Below are positions 32,370-41,303 of a stretch of DNA of 64,000 bases, one piece after another. The position numbers and the translations under genes were made by a program. Within the stretch, counting starts at the first letter, position 1, and each line of letters opens with the position of its first letter. The notes below the pieces were generated by a model that saw nothing but the letters and a program-made list of their open reading frames with translations, did no database searches and had not been told where the DNA came from. The DNA comes from Galbibacter sp. BG1 (GTDB lineage: Bacteria; Bacteroidota; Bacteroidia; Flavobacteriales; Flavobacteriaceae), in NCBI RefSeq assembly GCF_013391805.1, contig NZ_CP058364.1:3539501-3603500 (forward strand). Direction: 5' to 3'.

Positions 32370-34064
32370 TTAATTTCTTATAAGTTTTTTATACTTAATA
32401 CGTTTCGGGGTTACATCGGCACCTAAACGCTTGCGTTTGTTCTCCTCATAATCCGAGAAACTACCTTCGAAGAAATACACTTCAGAATTTCCTTCAAAAG
32501 CCAAGATGTGTGTACAAATACGGTCTAGGAACCAACGGTCGTGGGAAATAACCACAGCACATCCAGCAAAGTTTTCCAAACCTTCTTCCAATGCCCTTAG
32601 CGTATTTACATCCAAATCGTTGGTAGGCTCATCCAATAAAAGTACATTCCCTTCTTCTTTAAGTGTCATTGCCAAATGCAAGCGGTTACGTTCTCCCCCC
32701 GATAGTGCTTCAACCTTTTTGTTCTGCTCACTACCTGCAAAGTTAAAACGGCTTAAATAGGCCCGGGAATTTACTTGCTTCCCTCCCATCATTACCAATT
32801 CCTGTCCGTCTGAGAAATTCTCGTAAATGGATTTCGATGGATCTATATTGGAATGCGATTGATCGACATAGGCGATTTTAGCCGTTTCCCCTACTTCAAA
32901 AGAACCTTTATCTGGCTGCTGTTCTCCCATAATCATTTTAAAAATGGTTGTTTTACCAGCTCCATTCGGACCGATAATACCAACAATTCCAGCCTGGGGA
33001 AGTTTAAAGTTTAAATCTTCGTAAAGCAATTTGTCGCCAAAAGCTTTCGCTACTCCCTTTGCTTCTATAACATTGGTTCCTAAACGTGGTCCGTTTGGAA
33101 TATAGATTTCCAATTTTTCATCCAGTTTACCCTGGTCTTCATTCAGTAACTTGTCGTAATTATTCAAACGTGCCTTTTGTTTGGCCTGTCTCCCCTTGGG
33201 CGCCATTCGAACCCATTCCAACTCTCGTTCCAAAGTTTTTTGACGTTTGGAAGCCTGCTTCTGCTCTTGCGCCAATCGTTTCGATTTTTGCTCCAGCCAT
33301 GAGGAATAATTTCCTTTCCATGGGATTCCTTCCCCTCTATCCAACTCTAAAATCCACCCTGCTACATTATCCAAGAAATAACGATCGTGAGTAACAGCAA
33401 TTACCGTTCCGCTGTACTGTTGTAAATGCTGTTCCAACCATAAAACAGATTCCGCATCCAAGTGGTTGGTAGGCTCATCCAACAAAAGAATATCCGGCTG
33501 TTGTAAAAGCAACCTGCACAAGGCTACACGCCTGCGCTCCCCACCTGATAACACATTTATGGGCGTGTCGGGTTCTGGGGTACGCAAGGCATCCATGGCA
33601 ATTTCCAGTTTGGTATCGAGTTCCCAAGCATTGGTAGCGTCAATTTTATCTTGAAGCTCCGCCTGCTTGTCCATGAGTTTCTGCATTTTATCTGCATCTT
33701 CATACACTTCTGGTAGCCCAAACATATCATTTATTTTGTTGTACTCGTCTAAAACGGCAACAGTTTCGGCAACACCTTCCTTAACAATTTCAATAACAGT
33801 TTTAGATTCATCCAACTTTGGTTCCTGTTGTAGGTATCCCACGGAATATCCAGAAGAAAAAACCACATCTCCTTGGTAATTCTTTTCTTCACCAGCAATA
33901 ATTCGCAACAATGTGGATTTACCGGAACCGTTGAGCCCTAGAATACCAATTTTAGCCCCGTAAAAGAAGCTCAAATAGATATCTTTAAGCACTTGTTTAT
34001 TAGAACTTTGATAGGTTTTTGACACTCCCGACATGGAGAATATCACCTTTTTATCATCAGACAT
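32370..34064 (-). CDS. ettA: Energy-dependent translational throttle protein EttA (ABC-F)
   Basis: This 564-residue ABC-F ATPase binds the ribosomal E-site and gates the first peptide bond according to the ATP/ADP ratio. Two ABC cassettes are visible: Walker A GLNGSGKST (about 39-47) with signature LSGGERRR (about 167) and LDEPTNHLD, and Walker A GPNGAGKTT with LSGGERNR and LDEPTNDLD. Between them is the charged linker and arm (about 240-320). Length and motif order match EttA. The small membrane protein gene lies 40 bp upstream. Confidence 0.94.
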   Translation of the reverse strand: MSDDKKVIFSMSGVSKTYQSSNKQVLKDIYLSFFYGAKIGILGLNGSGKSTLLRIIAGEEKNYQGDVVFSSGYSVGYLQQEPKLDESKTVIEIVKEGVAETVAVLDEYNKINDMFGLPEVYEDADKMQKLMDKQAELQDKIDATNAWELDTKLEIAMDALRTPEPDTPINVLSGGERRRVALCRLLLQQPDILLLDEPTNHLDAESVLWLEQHLQQYSGTVIAVTHDRYFLDNVAGWILELDRGEGIPWKGNYSSWLEQKSKRLAQEQKQASKRQKTLERELEWVRMAPKGRQAKQKARLNNYDKLLNEDQGKLDEKLEIYIPNGPRLGTNVIEAKGVAKAFGDKLLYEDLNFKLPQAGIVGIIGPNGAGKTTIFKMIMGEQQPDKGSFEVGETAKIAYVDQSHSNIDPSKSIYENFSDGQELVMMGGKQVNSRAYLSRFNFAGSEQNKKVEALSGGERNRLHLAMTLKEEGNVLLLDEPTNDLDVNTLRALEEGLENFAGCAVVISHDRWFLDRICTHILAFEGNSEVYFFEGSFSDYEENKRKRLGADVTPKRIKYKKLIRN

Positions 34065-34104
34065 ATATTATGTTTTTTTATTTTTTATTAATTACAATAC
34101 CAAT

Positions 34105-34287
34105 TTAAACTCTTCCCTTAAGCGCATTGAACACCCACGCAATAGCGAAAAAACCTACTCCTACAGAAGCAAAACCATATCCGGCCACTTCACTGTATTT
34201 AAAGGCCCCTAAAGCTATTAATCCAAGTCCAACTATTATCATTATCCAAGTAGCCCAAGCTAATACTGTATTTTTATTCATTCCCAT
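34105..34287 (-). CDS. Small membrane protein, CAL67264 family
   Basis: This gives about 60 residues from ATG 34287 (MGMNKNTVLAWATW); an ATG at 34281 is also possible, and one at 34335 would add an unlikely 16 residues. Two membrane helices (about 8-27 and 34-53) joined by a short loop K-Y-S-E-V-A-G-Y-G, with a basic C-terminus. It matches, as I recall it, the small flavobacterial family named after a Gramella locus. Function unknown. It precedes ettA on the same strand. Confidence 0.7.
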   Translation of the reverse strand: MGMNKNTVLAWATWIMIIVGLGLIALGAFKYSEVAGYGFASVGVGFFAIAWVFNALKGRV

Positions 34288-34485
34288 TATACTGCAAAAT
34301 TTATTAATTCTAGGGTTTATAATTTGCGACGGCAAATATCGTACAATTTAAGGAATTATTAGGCAATTAAATAAATACTGATTTCGTATTTTAGCAAGAA
34401 AAGCAAGAGTTTATGCCCTATTTTCTTATTTTTTAAAGATATCGGGCTATTTTAAACACTGAAACATTTGAAATAAGGAAACTAG

Positions 34486-36114
34486 ATGGATATTAAATTC
34501 AATAAAAACGAAGATCATAACAGACTTTCCGTATCTGACTTAAAACAAAAATTGGCCAAGGTCTATCTTGGCGGTGGTGAAAAACGTATTGAAAAGCTTC
34601 ACAACCAAGGGAAAATGACGGCCAGGGAGCGTATTGATTATTTGTTGGACAAAGACAAAAATAGTATTGAAATTGGTGCCTTTGCGGGTGATGGTATGTA
34701 CGAGGAACACGGCGGTTGCCCTTCTGGAGGAGTGGTCGTGAAAATTGGATATGTAAATGAGAAGCAATGTATTGTGGTGGCCAACGATGCCACTGTAAAA
34801 GCAGGTGCTTGGTTTCCCATTACTGGAAAAAAGAACTTAAGAGCGCAAGAAATAGCTATTGAAAATAGATTGCCAATTATTTATCTGGTAGACAGCGCCG
34901 GAGTTTACCTGCCCATGCAAGATGAAATTTTTCCTGATAAGGAACATTTTGGGCGCATTTTTAGAAACAATGCTATTATGAGCAGTATGGGTATAACCCA
35001 AATTGCAGCAGTAATGGGAAGTTGCGTAGCTGGAGGTGCTTATTTACCTATAATGAGCGATGAAGCTTTGATTGTGGATAAAACTGGAAGTATTTTCTTG
35101 GCCGGGAGCTATTTGGTAAAGGCGGCTATTGGCGAAAGTATCGATAACGAAACCCTTGGTGGCGCCACTACCCATTCTGAAATTAGTGGCGTAACCGATT
35201 ACAAGGCGAAAGATGACAAAGACGCGCTAGAAACCATAAGGAATATAGTAGATAAAATAGGTGATTTTGATAAAGCAGGGTTCAACCGAAAGAAAGCGGT
35301 AAAGCCAATTAAAGATGCCAAAGATATCTACGGAATTATCCCTAAAAACCGCACAGAACAATACGACATGCAGGAGATTATCGATCGGTTGGTAGATGCC
35401 AATTCTTTTGAAGCTTATAAAGACGGATTTGGTAAAACCATCATCACTGGATACGCCCGCATTGATGGCTGGGCCGTGGGGATTGTTGCCAACCAAAGAA
35501 AAGTAGTAAAAACCAAAAAAGGCGAATTACAATTTGGCGGTGTTATTTATTCCGATTCCGCAGATAAAGCCACTCGGTTTATTGCGAATTGCAATCAGAA
35601 AAAAATTCCGTTGGTATTCCTACAAGATGTAACCGGATTTATGGTGGGAAGCAAATCAGAACACGGGGGCATTATAAAAGATGGCGCCAAAATGGTAAAC
35701 GCTGTGAGTAATTCCGTGGTGCCTAAATTTACAGTTGTAATTGGGAATTCTTACGGAGCCGGGAATTACGCCATGTGTGGAAAAGCTTACGATCCGCGGT
35801 TAATTTTTGCTTGGCCAAGTGCAGAATTGGCTGTTATGGGCGGCTCGCAGGCTGCTAAAGTACTCCTGCAAATAGAAACGGCTTCCCTCAAGAAAAAAGG
35901 GGAAGAAATTACCAAAGAGAAAGAAGAAGAACTCTTTAATAAAATTAAATCGAAGTATGACGAGCAAGTTTCTCCATACTATGCGGCAGCCAGATTGTGG
36001 ACGGATGCCATTATCGATCCACTGGATACTCGAAAATGGATAAGTATGGGAATCGATGCTGCCAACCACGCTCCTATAGAAAAGAAATTTAATATGGGGG
36101 TTTTGCAAACCTAA
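34486..36114 (+). CDS. Acyl-CoA carboxylase beta (carboxyltransferase) subunit
   Basis: This 542-residue carboxyltransferase moves CO2 from biotin to an acyl-CoA. Both crotonase-like halves are present, with the CoA/biotin loops V-A-G-G-A-Y and G-A-G-N-Y-A-M-C-G and an R-P-x-x-D-like N-terminus (MTARERIDYLL). The sequence is closest to the propionyl-/methylcrotonyl-CoA group, but the substrate cannot be fixed. The biotin carboxylase and carrier subunits are not in the window, so it must work with proteins encoded elsewhere. It stands alone. Confidence 0.9.
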   Translation: MDIKFNKNEDHNRLSVSDLKQKLAKVYLGGGEKRIEKLHNQGKMTARERIDYLLDKDKNSIEIGAFAGDGMYEEHGGCPSGGVVVKIGYVNEKQCIVVANDATVKAGAWFPITGKKNLRAQEIAIENRLPIIYLVDSAGVYLPMQDEIFPDKEHFGRIFRNNAIMSSMGITQIAAVMGSCVAGGAYLPIMSDEALIVDKTGSIFLAGSYLVKAAIGESIDNETLGGATTHSEISGVTDYKAKDDKDALETIRNIVDKIGDFDKAGFNRKKAVKPIKDAKDIYGIIPKNRTEQYDMQEIIDRLVDANSFEAYKDGFGKTIITGYARIDGWAVGIVANQRKVVKTKKGELQFGGVIYSDSADKATRFIANCNQKKIPLVFLQDVTGFMVGSKSEHGGIIKDGAKMVNAVSNSVVPKFTVVIGNSYGAGNYAMCGKAYDPRLIFAWPSAELAVMGGSQAAKVLLQIETASLKKKGEEITKEKEEELFNKIKSKYDEQVSPYYAAARLWTDAIIDPLDTRKWISMGIDAANHAPIEKKFNMGVLQT

Positions 36115-36181
36115 TTCCCATTAATTATCGTGGGACAATCCTAAATGATTTGCCCCAAAAGAAGAATTAAAAAAATTTAGT

Positions 36182-37192
36182 ATGAAAATAGCGGTCTTCA
36201 GTACAAAAAAATACGATAAAGAGTTTTTCGAAAATTATAATAAAGATGGCAATGTAAACCTTACTTATTTCGAGGTTGCCTTAAAGGAGCAAACTGCAAA
36301 CTTAACGCAGGGATTCGATGGTATTTGCACCTTTGTAAACGATAAACTCGATAAAAAAACTCTGGAGACCATTCATTCCAATGGTATTAAACTAATTTTG
36401 TTGCGGTGTGCTGGTTTTAATAATGTCGATTTAAAAGTTGCCGAGGACCTAGGCCTAAAAATTTATCGTGTTCCCGCATACTCACCGCATGCTGTTGCCG
36501 AACATGCTTTGGCACTTATATTAACCCTTAATAGAAAAACGCATAAAGCATATAACCGGGTACGTGAAGGGAATTTCTCTTTAGAACGTCTACGAGGTTT
36601 CGATTTGTATAAAAAAACCGTTGGTGTTATTGGAACTGGTAAAATAGGAAGTGCATTTTGCAGTATTATGCTAGGGATGGGATGTAAAATATTAGCGCAT
36701 GATGCCTATGAGAATGAGGATTTGAAAGAAAAAGGAGTTGTGTATGTTTCCAAAAACGAATTACTGGAACAAAGTGATATTGTTTCCCTACATTGTCCGC
36801 TTACAGATGACACATTCCACTTAATGAATGAAGAAAGTATCCAAAAACTAAAAAAAGGAGCGATGGTTATTAATACCAGTCGTGGTGCTTTAATAAATAC
36901 GTTGGATATTTTAGAAGCTTTAAAAGATGGACGGGTTGGTTATTTAGGAATAGATGTTTACGAGCAAGAAGAAAAGCTCTTCTTTAACGACCTTTCTGAA
37001 AGCATTATAAAAGACGACACCATTATGAGGCTTATATCGTTCCCTAACGTTTTAATTACATCGCATCAAGGTTTTTTTACAAATGAAGCTTTAAAACAAA
37101 TTACCAACGTTACCCTATCTAATATTCAAACCTATTTAAACGGAACAAGCACCGAAAACGAAGTGAGCTATTCACTGATGCATAAAGCTTAA
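36182..37192 (+). CDS. D-2-hydroxyacid dehydrogenase (D-lactate type)
   Basis: This 336-residue NAD-dependent dehydrogenase has the Rossmann motif G-V-I-G-T-G-K-I-G (about 148-156) and the D-LDH-like N-terminal start M-K-I-A-V-F-S-T-K. It also has catalytic Arg in N-T-S-R-G-A (about 236), a Glu in D-V-Y-E-Q-E and His in S-H-Q-G-F-F (about 298). Order and length match the fermentative D-lactate dehydrogenase branch, which reduces pyruvate. It follows the carboxyltransferase gene at 67 bp, same strand, without clear functional link. Confidence 0.88.
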   Translation: MKIAVFSTKKYDKEFFENYNKDGNVNLTYFEVALKEQTANLTQGFDGICTFVNDKLDKKTLETIHSNGIKLILLRCAGFNNVDLKVAEDLGLKIYRVPAYSPHAVAEHALALILTLNRKTHKAYNRVREGNFSLERLRGFDLYKKTVGVIGTGKIGSAFCSIMLGMGCKILAHDAYENEDLKEKGVVYVSKNELLEQSDIVSLHCPLTDDTFHLMNEESIQKLKKGAMVINTSRGALINTLDILEALKDGRVGYLGIDVYEQEEKLFFNDLSESIIKDDTIMRLISFPNVLITSHQGFFTNEALKQITNVTLSNIQTYLNGTSTENEVSYSLMHKA

Positions 37193-37246
37193 TATTAGTA
37201 GAAGAGATGTTAATGGTTAAAAAAGTGGTGCTAATTAGTAAACCAG

Positions 37247-38341
37247 CTATCCTTCAATAGCTTTATACGCACTTGCCTCGCGAATTACCTTTCCATTTTC
37301 AGTTTCTAGAAAAGCTTTGGTGAAATAAATTTCTTTGGGAAGTTCATTTTTATGCAATTCCTTTATCTTAGAAATCCTATCTGCTAAATCATTATCTTTT
37401 TTACCTTCTACAATTAACACCAGCTTTTCCCCAAGACTTTTGTCATCCATCCCATACACAAAAAAGCGATTCGCAATTGCACTGCTTAATTTCTTTTCAA
37501 TTTGTTCTGGAATCAATTTCAAGCCTCCGGAATTGATCACATTATCGTAGCGGCCCTTCCAATCGAATTCACTTTCATTAATAATATCTACAATGTCGTT
37601 GGTCACGATAGTTTCTTCAGCAATAAAAGGAGCATCAATAACCAAACAATGCCTTTTATCCAAAGAAATTTTAACATTGGGAAGCACTTTAAAATGTGCA
37701 TTCTCTACCTCTTGCGCGGTTCTAAAATTATTAATTCTTTTAGCGGCGATATGGGTAACGGTTTCGGTCATACCATAGGTTTCGTAAACCAAGGTTTCCT
37801 TTTGTTGCACACTCTCAATCAACTCTTTTTTCACTGCTGCACCACCTACTATAAGTTGTTTTATTTGATTTAATTTATCAAGGGAATTATACACCTGAAG
37901 CGGAATCATAGCAGCAAAATCGTACGACTTATTAATTTCACACATAGGGTTTAGGGTTGGAGCAACCAGGTCTATTTCCAAACCGAGGATCATAGCCCGA
38001 ACAAGCATCATCTTACCGGCAATAAATTCAGCAGGCAAACAATGAAAGGCAGAATCCCCTACAGAAATATCAAAAAAATCACCTGAAGCAATGGCAGAAT
38101 TTACCATATACTGCTTTTGCAAACGAATGTTTTTTGGAGCCCCCGTGGAACCAGAAGTTTTTACGTAAAGGTGATCCTTGTTATTCAACCAATCCATTAA
38201 AAAATTCCCAATGGACTGCTCGTAAGGCTCCCCTTCTTTTATAAAACTATAGGCCACCTCCTTTAGATCTTCTTGATCGTAGTAGGTGTTGTTAAGTTTA
38301 AATTTTAAGTGAACTTTATCAAAAGAAGGTATATTTTCCAT
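37247..38341 (-). CDS. menE: O-succinylbenzoate--CoA ligase
   Basis: This 364-residue AMP-forming ligase activates o-succinylbenzoate for menaquinone. The AMP-binding P-loop K-T-S-G-S-T-G-A-P-K lies at 61-70. Y-E-T-Y-G-M-T-E-T is the substrate/adenine motif, and G-R-Y-D-N-V-I-N-S-G-G-L-K the hinge. It is shorter than the enterobacterial enzyme but usual for flavobacteria, so it is not truncated. menC lies two genes upstream on the same strand, which supports the call over another acyl-CoA synthetase. Confidence 0.9.
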   Translation of the reverse strand: MENIPSFDKVHLKFKLNNTYYDQEDLKEVAYSFIKEGEPYEQSIGNFLMDWLNNKDHLYVKTSGSTGAPKNIRLQKQYMVNSAIASGDFFDISVGDSAFHCLPAEFIAGKMMLVRAMILGLEIDLVAPTLNPMCEINKSYDFAAMIPLQVYNSLDKLNQIKQLIVGGAAVKKELIESVQQKETLVYETYGMTETVTHIAAKRINNFRTAQEVENAHFKVLPNVKISLDKRHCLVIDAPFIAEETIVTNDIVDIINESEFDWKGRYDNVINSGGLKLIPEQIEKKLSSAIANRFFVYGMDDKSLGEKLVLIVEGKKDNDLADRISKIKELHKNELPKEIYFTKAFLETENGKVIREASAYKAIEG

Positions 38342-38410
38342 TTCCTGCTATTTTCTCGCTATTGTGTTTATCGGGGTTAAAATTAAATCGGAATGGAATG
38401 ATAAAAAAGT

Positions 38411-39367
38411 TTATGGAGCGTTTGTTTCCGATATTTTATCAACAATTATTGGTTTTTCAATAGTTCCCGTTAATCTTTCCATCCAGTTATTCCAATTATA
38501 AACTTTAGAAAATATGAGCAGCAATATTGGGAACACAACAAATACGGGCATAAAAACATCCCAACCCAGTGCTGGCGTAGAAACGTCCTTATAGATAGAG
38601 TGGGTTTGAAATGCAGTCCAATCCGCCGTTACCAGCAAAGCAGTAATAAGGTTATTGGCCGCATGAAAACCAAGACTGAGCTCTAACCCATCATCCATTA
38701 AAGTTAAAATCCCAAGAAAAAGTCCGGTACCAATGTAATACACCATAATCCCATACCCTAGCTTGTACACTTCAGGATTAAAAGCATGCAAACCCCCAAA
38801 AATTAAGGAAGTTAACAGTAATGGTGCCCACTTATTTAAAAACAGGGCTCCAAAACCTTGCATAAGATACCCTCTAAAAATATATTCCTCCAAACTGGTT
38901 TGGATAGGAACCATGATAATCCCGATAAAAAATAGAATTAGAAAGGGTACGAGTTTAAAGTTCCAAACATAACTTTCCGGAGATAACTTCACATCTATCA
39001 ATACCAAGACCGTAGTAATCCCTGCCCATAAAAAAAAAGAAAAAAAGATACGCTTCCAATCGATGTTTTTTCTAGCCGTAGTAAGTGCTTTTACTGATTG
39101 CCCATGGAGCTTTTTTACAATAAAGAACAGCAAAGGGAGACAAACCGCAAACGGTAACAACAGTAAAAACAAATTTAAGTTAGGCTCTAAGACACCCAGA
39201 AGTTTACTGCTATCCCCAGAGGCCAAAGCCCCAAATCCTTCTTTATAAATTATCGCCAGTACAAATGGGACTTGCATGATTTGGCTCGCGATTATTATTA
39301 TAAACGATCCCACTAAATACCGCCAAAAATCGTATTTAAAAGTAAAAACTTGTTCTATATATTTCAT
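38411..39367 (-). CDS. CPBP intramembrane protease-like protein
   Basis: This 318-residue protein has about eight hydrophobic segments and the CPBP (Rce1/Abi) motifs: E160-E161-Y-I-F-R165 (EExxxR), His194 in F-G-G-L-H-A-F and His235 in G-F-H-A-A-N-N. These form the glutamate-type active site in the inner membrane. The substrate is unknown. It sits between menE and menC on the same strand, an arrangement I recall from several flavobacterial menaquinone clusters, perhaps only for cotranscription. Confidence 0.85.
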   Translation of the reverse strand: MKYIEQVFTFKYDFWRYLVGSFIIIIASQIMQVPFVLAIIYKEGFGALASGDSSKLLGVLEPNLNLFLLLLPFAVCLPLLFFIVKKLHGQSVKALTTARKNIDWKRIFFSFFLWAGITTVLVLIDVKLSPESYVWNFKLVPFLILFFIGIIMVPIQTSLEEYIFRGYLMQGFGALFLNKWAPLLLTSLIFGGLHAFNPEVYKLGYGIMVYYIGTGLFLGILTLMDDGLELSLGFHAANNLITALLVTADWTAFQTHSIYKDVSTPALGWDVFMPVFVVFPILLLIFSKVYNWNNWMERLTGTIEKPIIVDKISETNAP

Positions 39368-39394
39368 TATTTTTATTCGCTAGCCCTCAAGCTT

Positions 39395-40438
39395 TTATAA
39401 ATTCAACTTCTTTAAATTCCAGTTGCGATTGGTTTTATACTCGATACTGCCCTTTGAAACCTCCAGCGGACTCTCCAAATTGTTGGTATACAAACTTCCT
39501 GTACCAAGCCCTTGCGGCATCTCGTTTTGCAGCGTAAATGTCCATTGTGAAATGGCATTTAGACCAATGTTGCTCTCCAGCGCACTCGTTATCCACCAAC
39601 CAATATTAAGTTCTTTACAAAGATCTATCCATTCTTGGGAACCTTTAAAACCTCCAACTAAACTTGGTTTAAGTATAATGTATTGCGGATTGATAGTTTG
39701 TAGCAATTCCCGCTTTTTTGTTACAGAAAAAATACCAATTAATTCTTCATCCAAAGCAATTGGCAATGGGGTTTCGGCACAGAGTTTTGCCATCTCGCCC
39801 CAATTCCCCTGTTTTATGGGTTGTTCTATGGAGTGTAATTCCAATAAGGAAAGCTGCTGAAGTTTTTCTAGGGCTTCCGTTGGTGAAAAAGCACCATTGG
39901 CATCAACACGTATTTCGATTTCTTCTGCTGAAAAGCTTTTTCTAATGGATTTGAGCAATTCCAATTCCTTATGAAAATCGATAGCCCCAATTTTCATTTT
40001 TATACAATTGAAACCCTGCTGAAGCTTTTCTTTCAGTTGTTCTTTCATAAAGGTTTCCTCCCCCATCCAAATGAGTCCGTTTATAGGAATGGAAGCCTCG
40101 TTATTTGTAAATGCTGAAGGAAATAAAAGAAAAGGATCTTTACTTTTAAGGGATAGAAAAGCCTGTTCCACACCAAATTGTATGGAAGGAAACTCCACCA
40201 GCGCATCCCAGAGTATTTCTTTGCTCAAATGAATATTTCTACATACCCAGCTAAGCTTTTCTTCATAGTCATCACGATCGTCTACACTTAAAGAGCGTAG
40301 TATACCACATTCCCCAATACCAAAATCATTCTCATCCTGAAGCATTAAAAACCAGGTTTCTTTTGTGGTAAGCACTCCGCGGGAGGTTCCACTAGGCCTT
40401 TTAAACTCCAAAATGTATTTTTTATAAGATGCTTCCAT
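39395..40438 (-). CDS. menC: O-succinylbenzoate synthase
   Basis: This 347-residue enolase-superfamily enzyme dehydrates SHCHC to o-succinylbenzoate in menaquinone synthesis. Visible active-site elements are K-M-K (catalytic Lys, near 156-158), and the three Mg ligands in R-V-D-A-N-G (Asp), H-S-I-E-Q-P (Glu) and A-L-D-E-E-L (Asp). L-K-P-S-L-V-G-G carries the second Lys. It begins on the base after the MBL hydrolase stop, so translation is probably coupled. Confidence 0.92.
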   Translation of the reverse strand: MEASYKKYILEFKRPSGTSRGVLTTKETWFLMLQDENDFGIGECGILRSLSVDDRDDYEEKLSWVCRNIHLSKEILWDALVEFPSIQFGVEQAFLSLKSKDPFLLFPSAFTNNEASIPINGLIWMGEETFMKEQLKEKLQQGFNCIKMKIGAIDFHKELELLKSIRKSFSAEEIEIRVDANGAFSPTEALEKLQQLSLLELHSIEQPIKQGNWGEMAKLCAETPLPIALDEELIGIFSVTKKRELLQTINPQYIILKPSLVGGFKGSQEWIDLCKELNIGWWITSALESNIGLNAISQWTFTLQNEMPQGLGTGSLYTNNLESPLEVSKGSIEYKTNRNWNLKKLNL

Positions 40439-41116
40439 TTACAATTCTATACTTTCGCCAATTTCCAACAACATCAGGTCTTTATTAGCGTCGTAGAATT
40501 GTTTTTTAGCCTCTTCATGATCTATTTCTATATAACCAAAAGTATCGAAATGGCAGCCAAGTACTTTATCGCATTTTACAAAATCTGAAGCATGGATAGC
40601 CTCTTCAATCCCCATCGTAAAATTATCCCCAATTGGGAGAATCGCCAGATCGAGTTTCGTAAACATGGGAATCAGTTTCATATCCATAGTAAGCCCTGTG
40701 TCGCCGGCGATATAGATATTTTTATGTTCTCCCTCGATAACAAAACCTCCAGGTTGGCCACCATAAGTACCGTCGGCAAAAGAAGACGAATGAGTAGCAT
40801 TTACATATTTTACCAATCCAAATTCAAAATCCCAGCTACCACCGTGATTCATGGGGTGGGTTTCTATATCCAATTTACTGTAATGCCCAGCTATTTCTGC
40901 ATTAGAAACCACCACAGCTCCAGTACGTTTGGCTATTTTTTCAACATCCAAGGTATGGTCTTGGTGCGCATGTGTTACTAAAATATAATCTGCTTTTATA
41001 GCTTCCACATCGATGTGGGAAGCTTTATCATTTCCCGTTATAAAAGGATCTACTAAAATATGGACGTCGTCTACTTGAATACCCAAACAAGCGTGCCCGT
41101 AAAACGTAATTTTCAT
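40439..41116 (-). CDS. MBL-fold metal-dependent hydrolase (UPF0173 type)
   Basis: This 225-residue metallo-beta-lactamase-fold protein has the metal motif H49-A-H51-Q-D53-H54 and a later G-D-T-G-L-T-M-D metal strand, with the UPF0173 start M-K-I-T-F-Y-G-H-A-C. Substrate unknown. It is first in the menaquinone-linked transcript, directly upstream of menC with no spacer. That suggests a joint role, though the same protein occurs in other contexts in other bacteria. Confidence 0.88.
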   Translation of the reverse strand: MKITFYGHACLGIQVDDVHILVDPFITGNDKASHIDVEAIKADYILVTHAHQDHTLDVEKIAKRTGAVVVSNAEIAGHYSKLDIETHPMNHGGSWDFEFGLVKYVNATHSSSFADGTYGGQPGGFVIEGEHKNIYIAGDTGLTMDMKLIPMFTKLDLAILPIGDNFTMGIEEAIHASDFVKCDKVLGCHFDTFGYIEIDHEEAKKQFYDANKDLMLLEIGESIEL

Positions 41117-41303
41117 TTGCTTAAAATTTAATAGTTAACCATAAATAAAGAAATTGAAATTTGTTCATTTCGCAAAACTTGAACCTAAGTCGCCAAGTTT
41201 CCGATATGAATTTGATTTCATTTCAAACTGTTATAAAAAAAGGAACAGCATTTATAAAAATGGTCTTCCTAGTTGTAACAGTCGCGCTTAAAAATAATGA
41301 AAA

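Noticed and set aside
37247-38341. menE as a truncated gene
   Set aside because: All motifs are present and the short form is usual in flavobacteria; menC lies in the same cluster.
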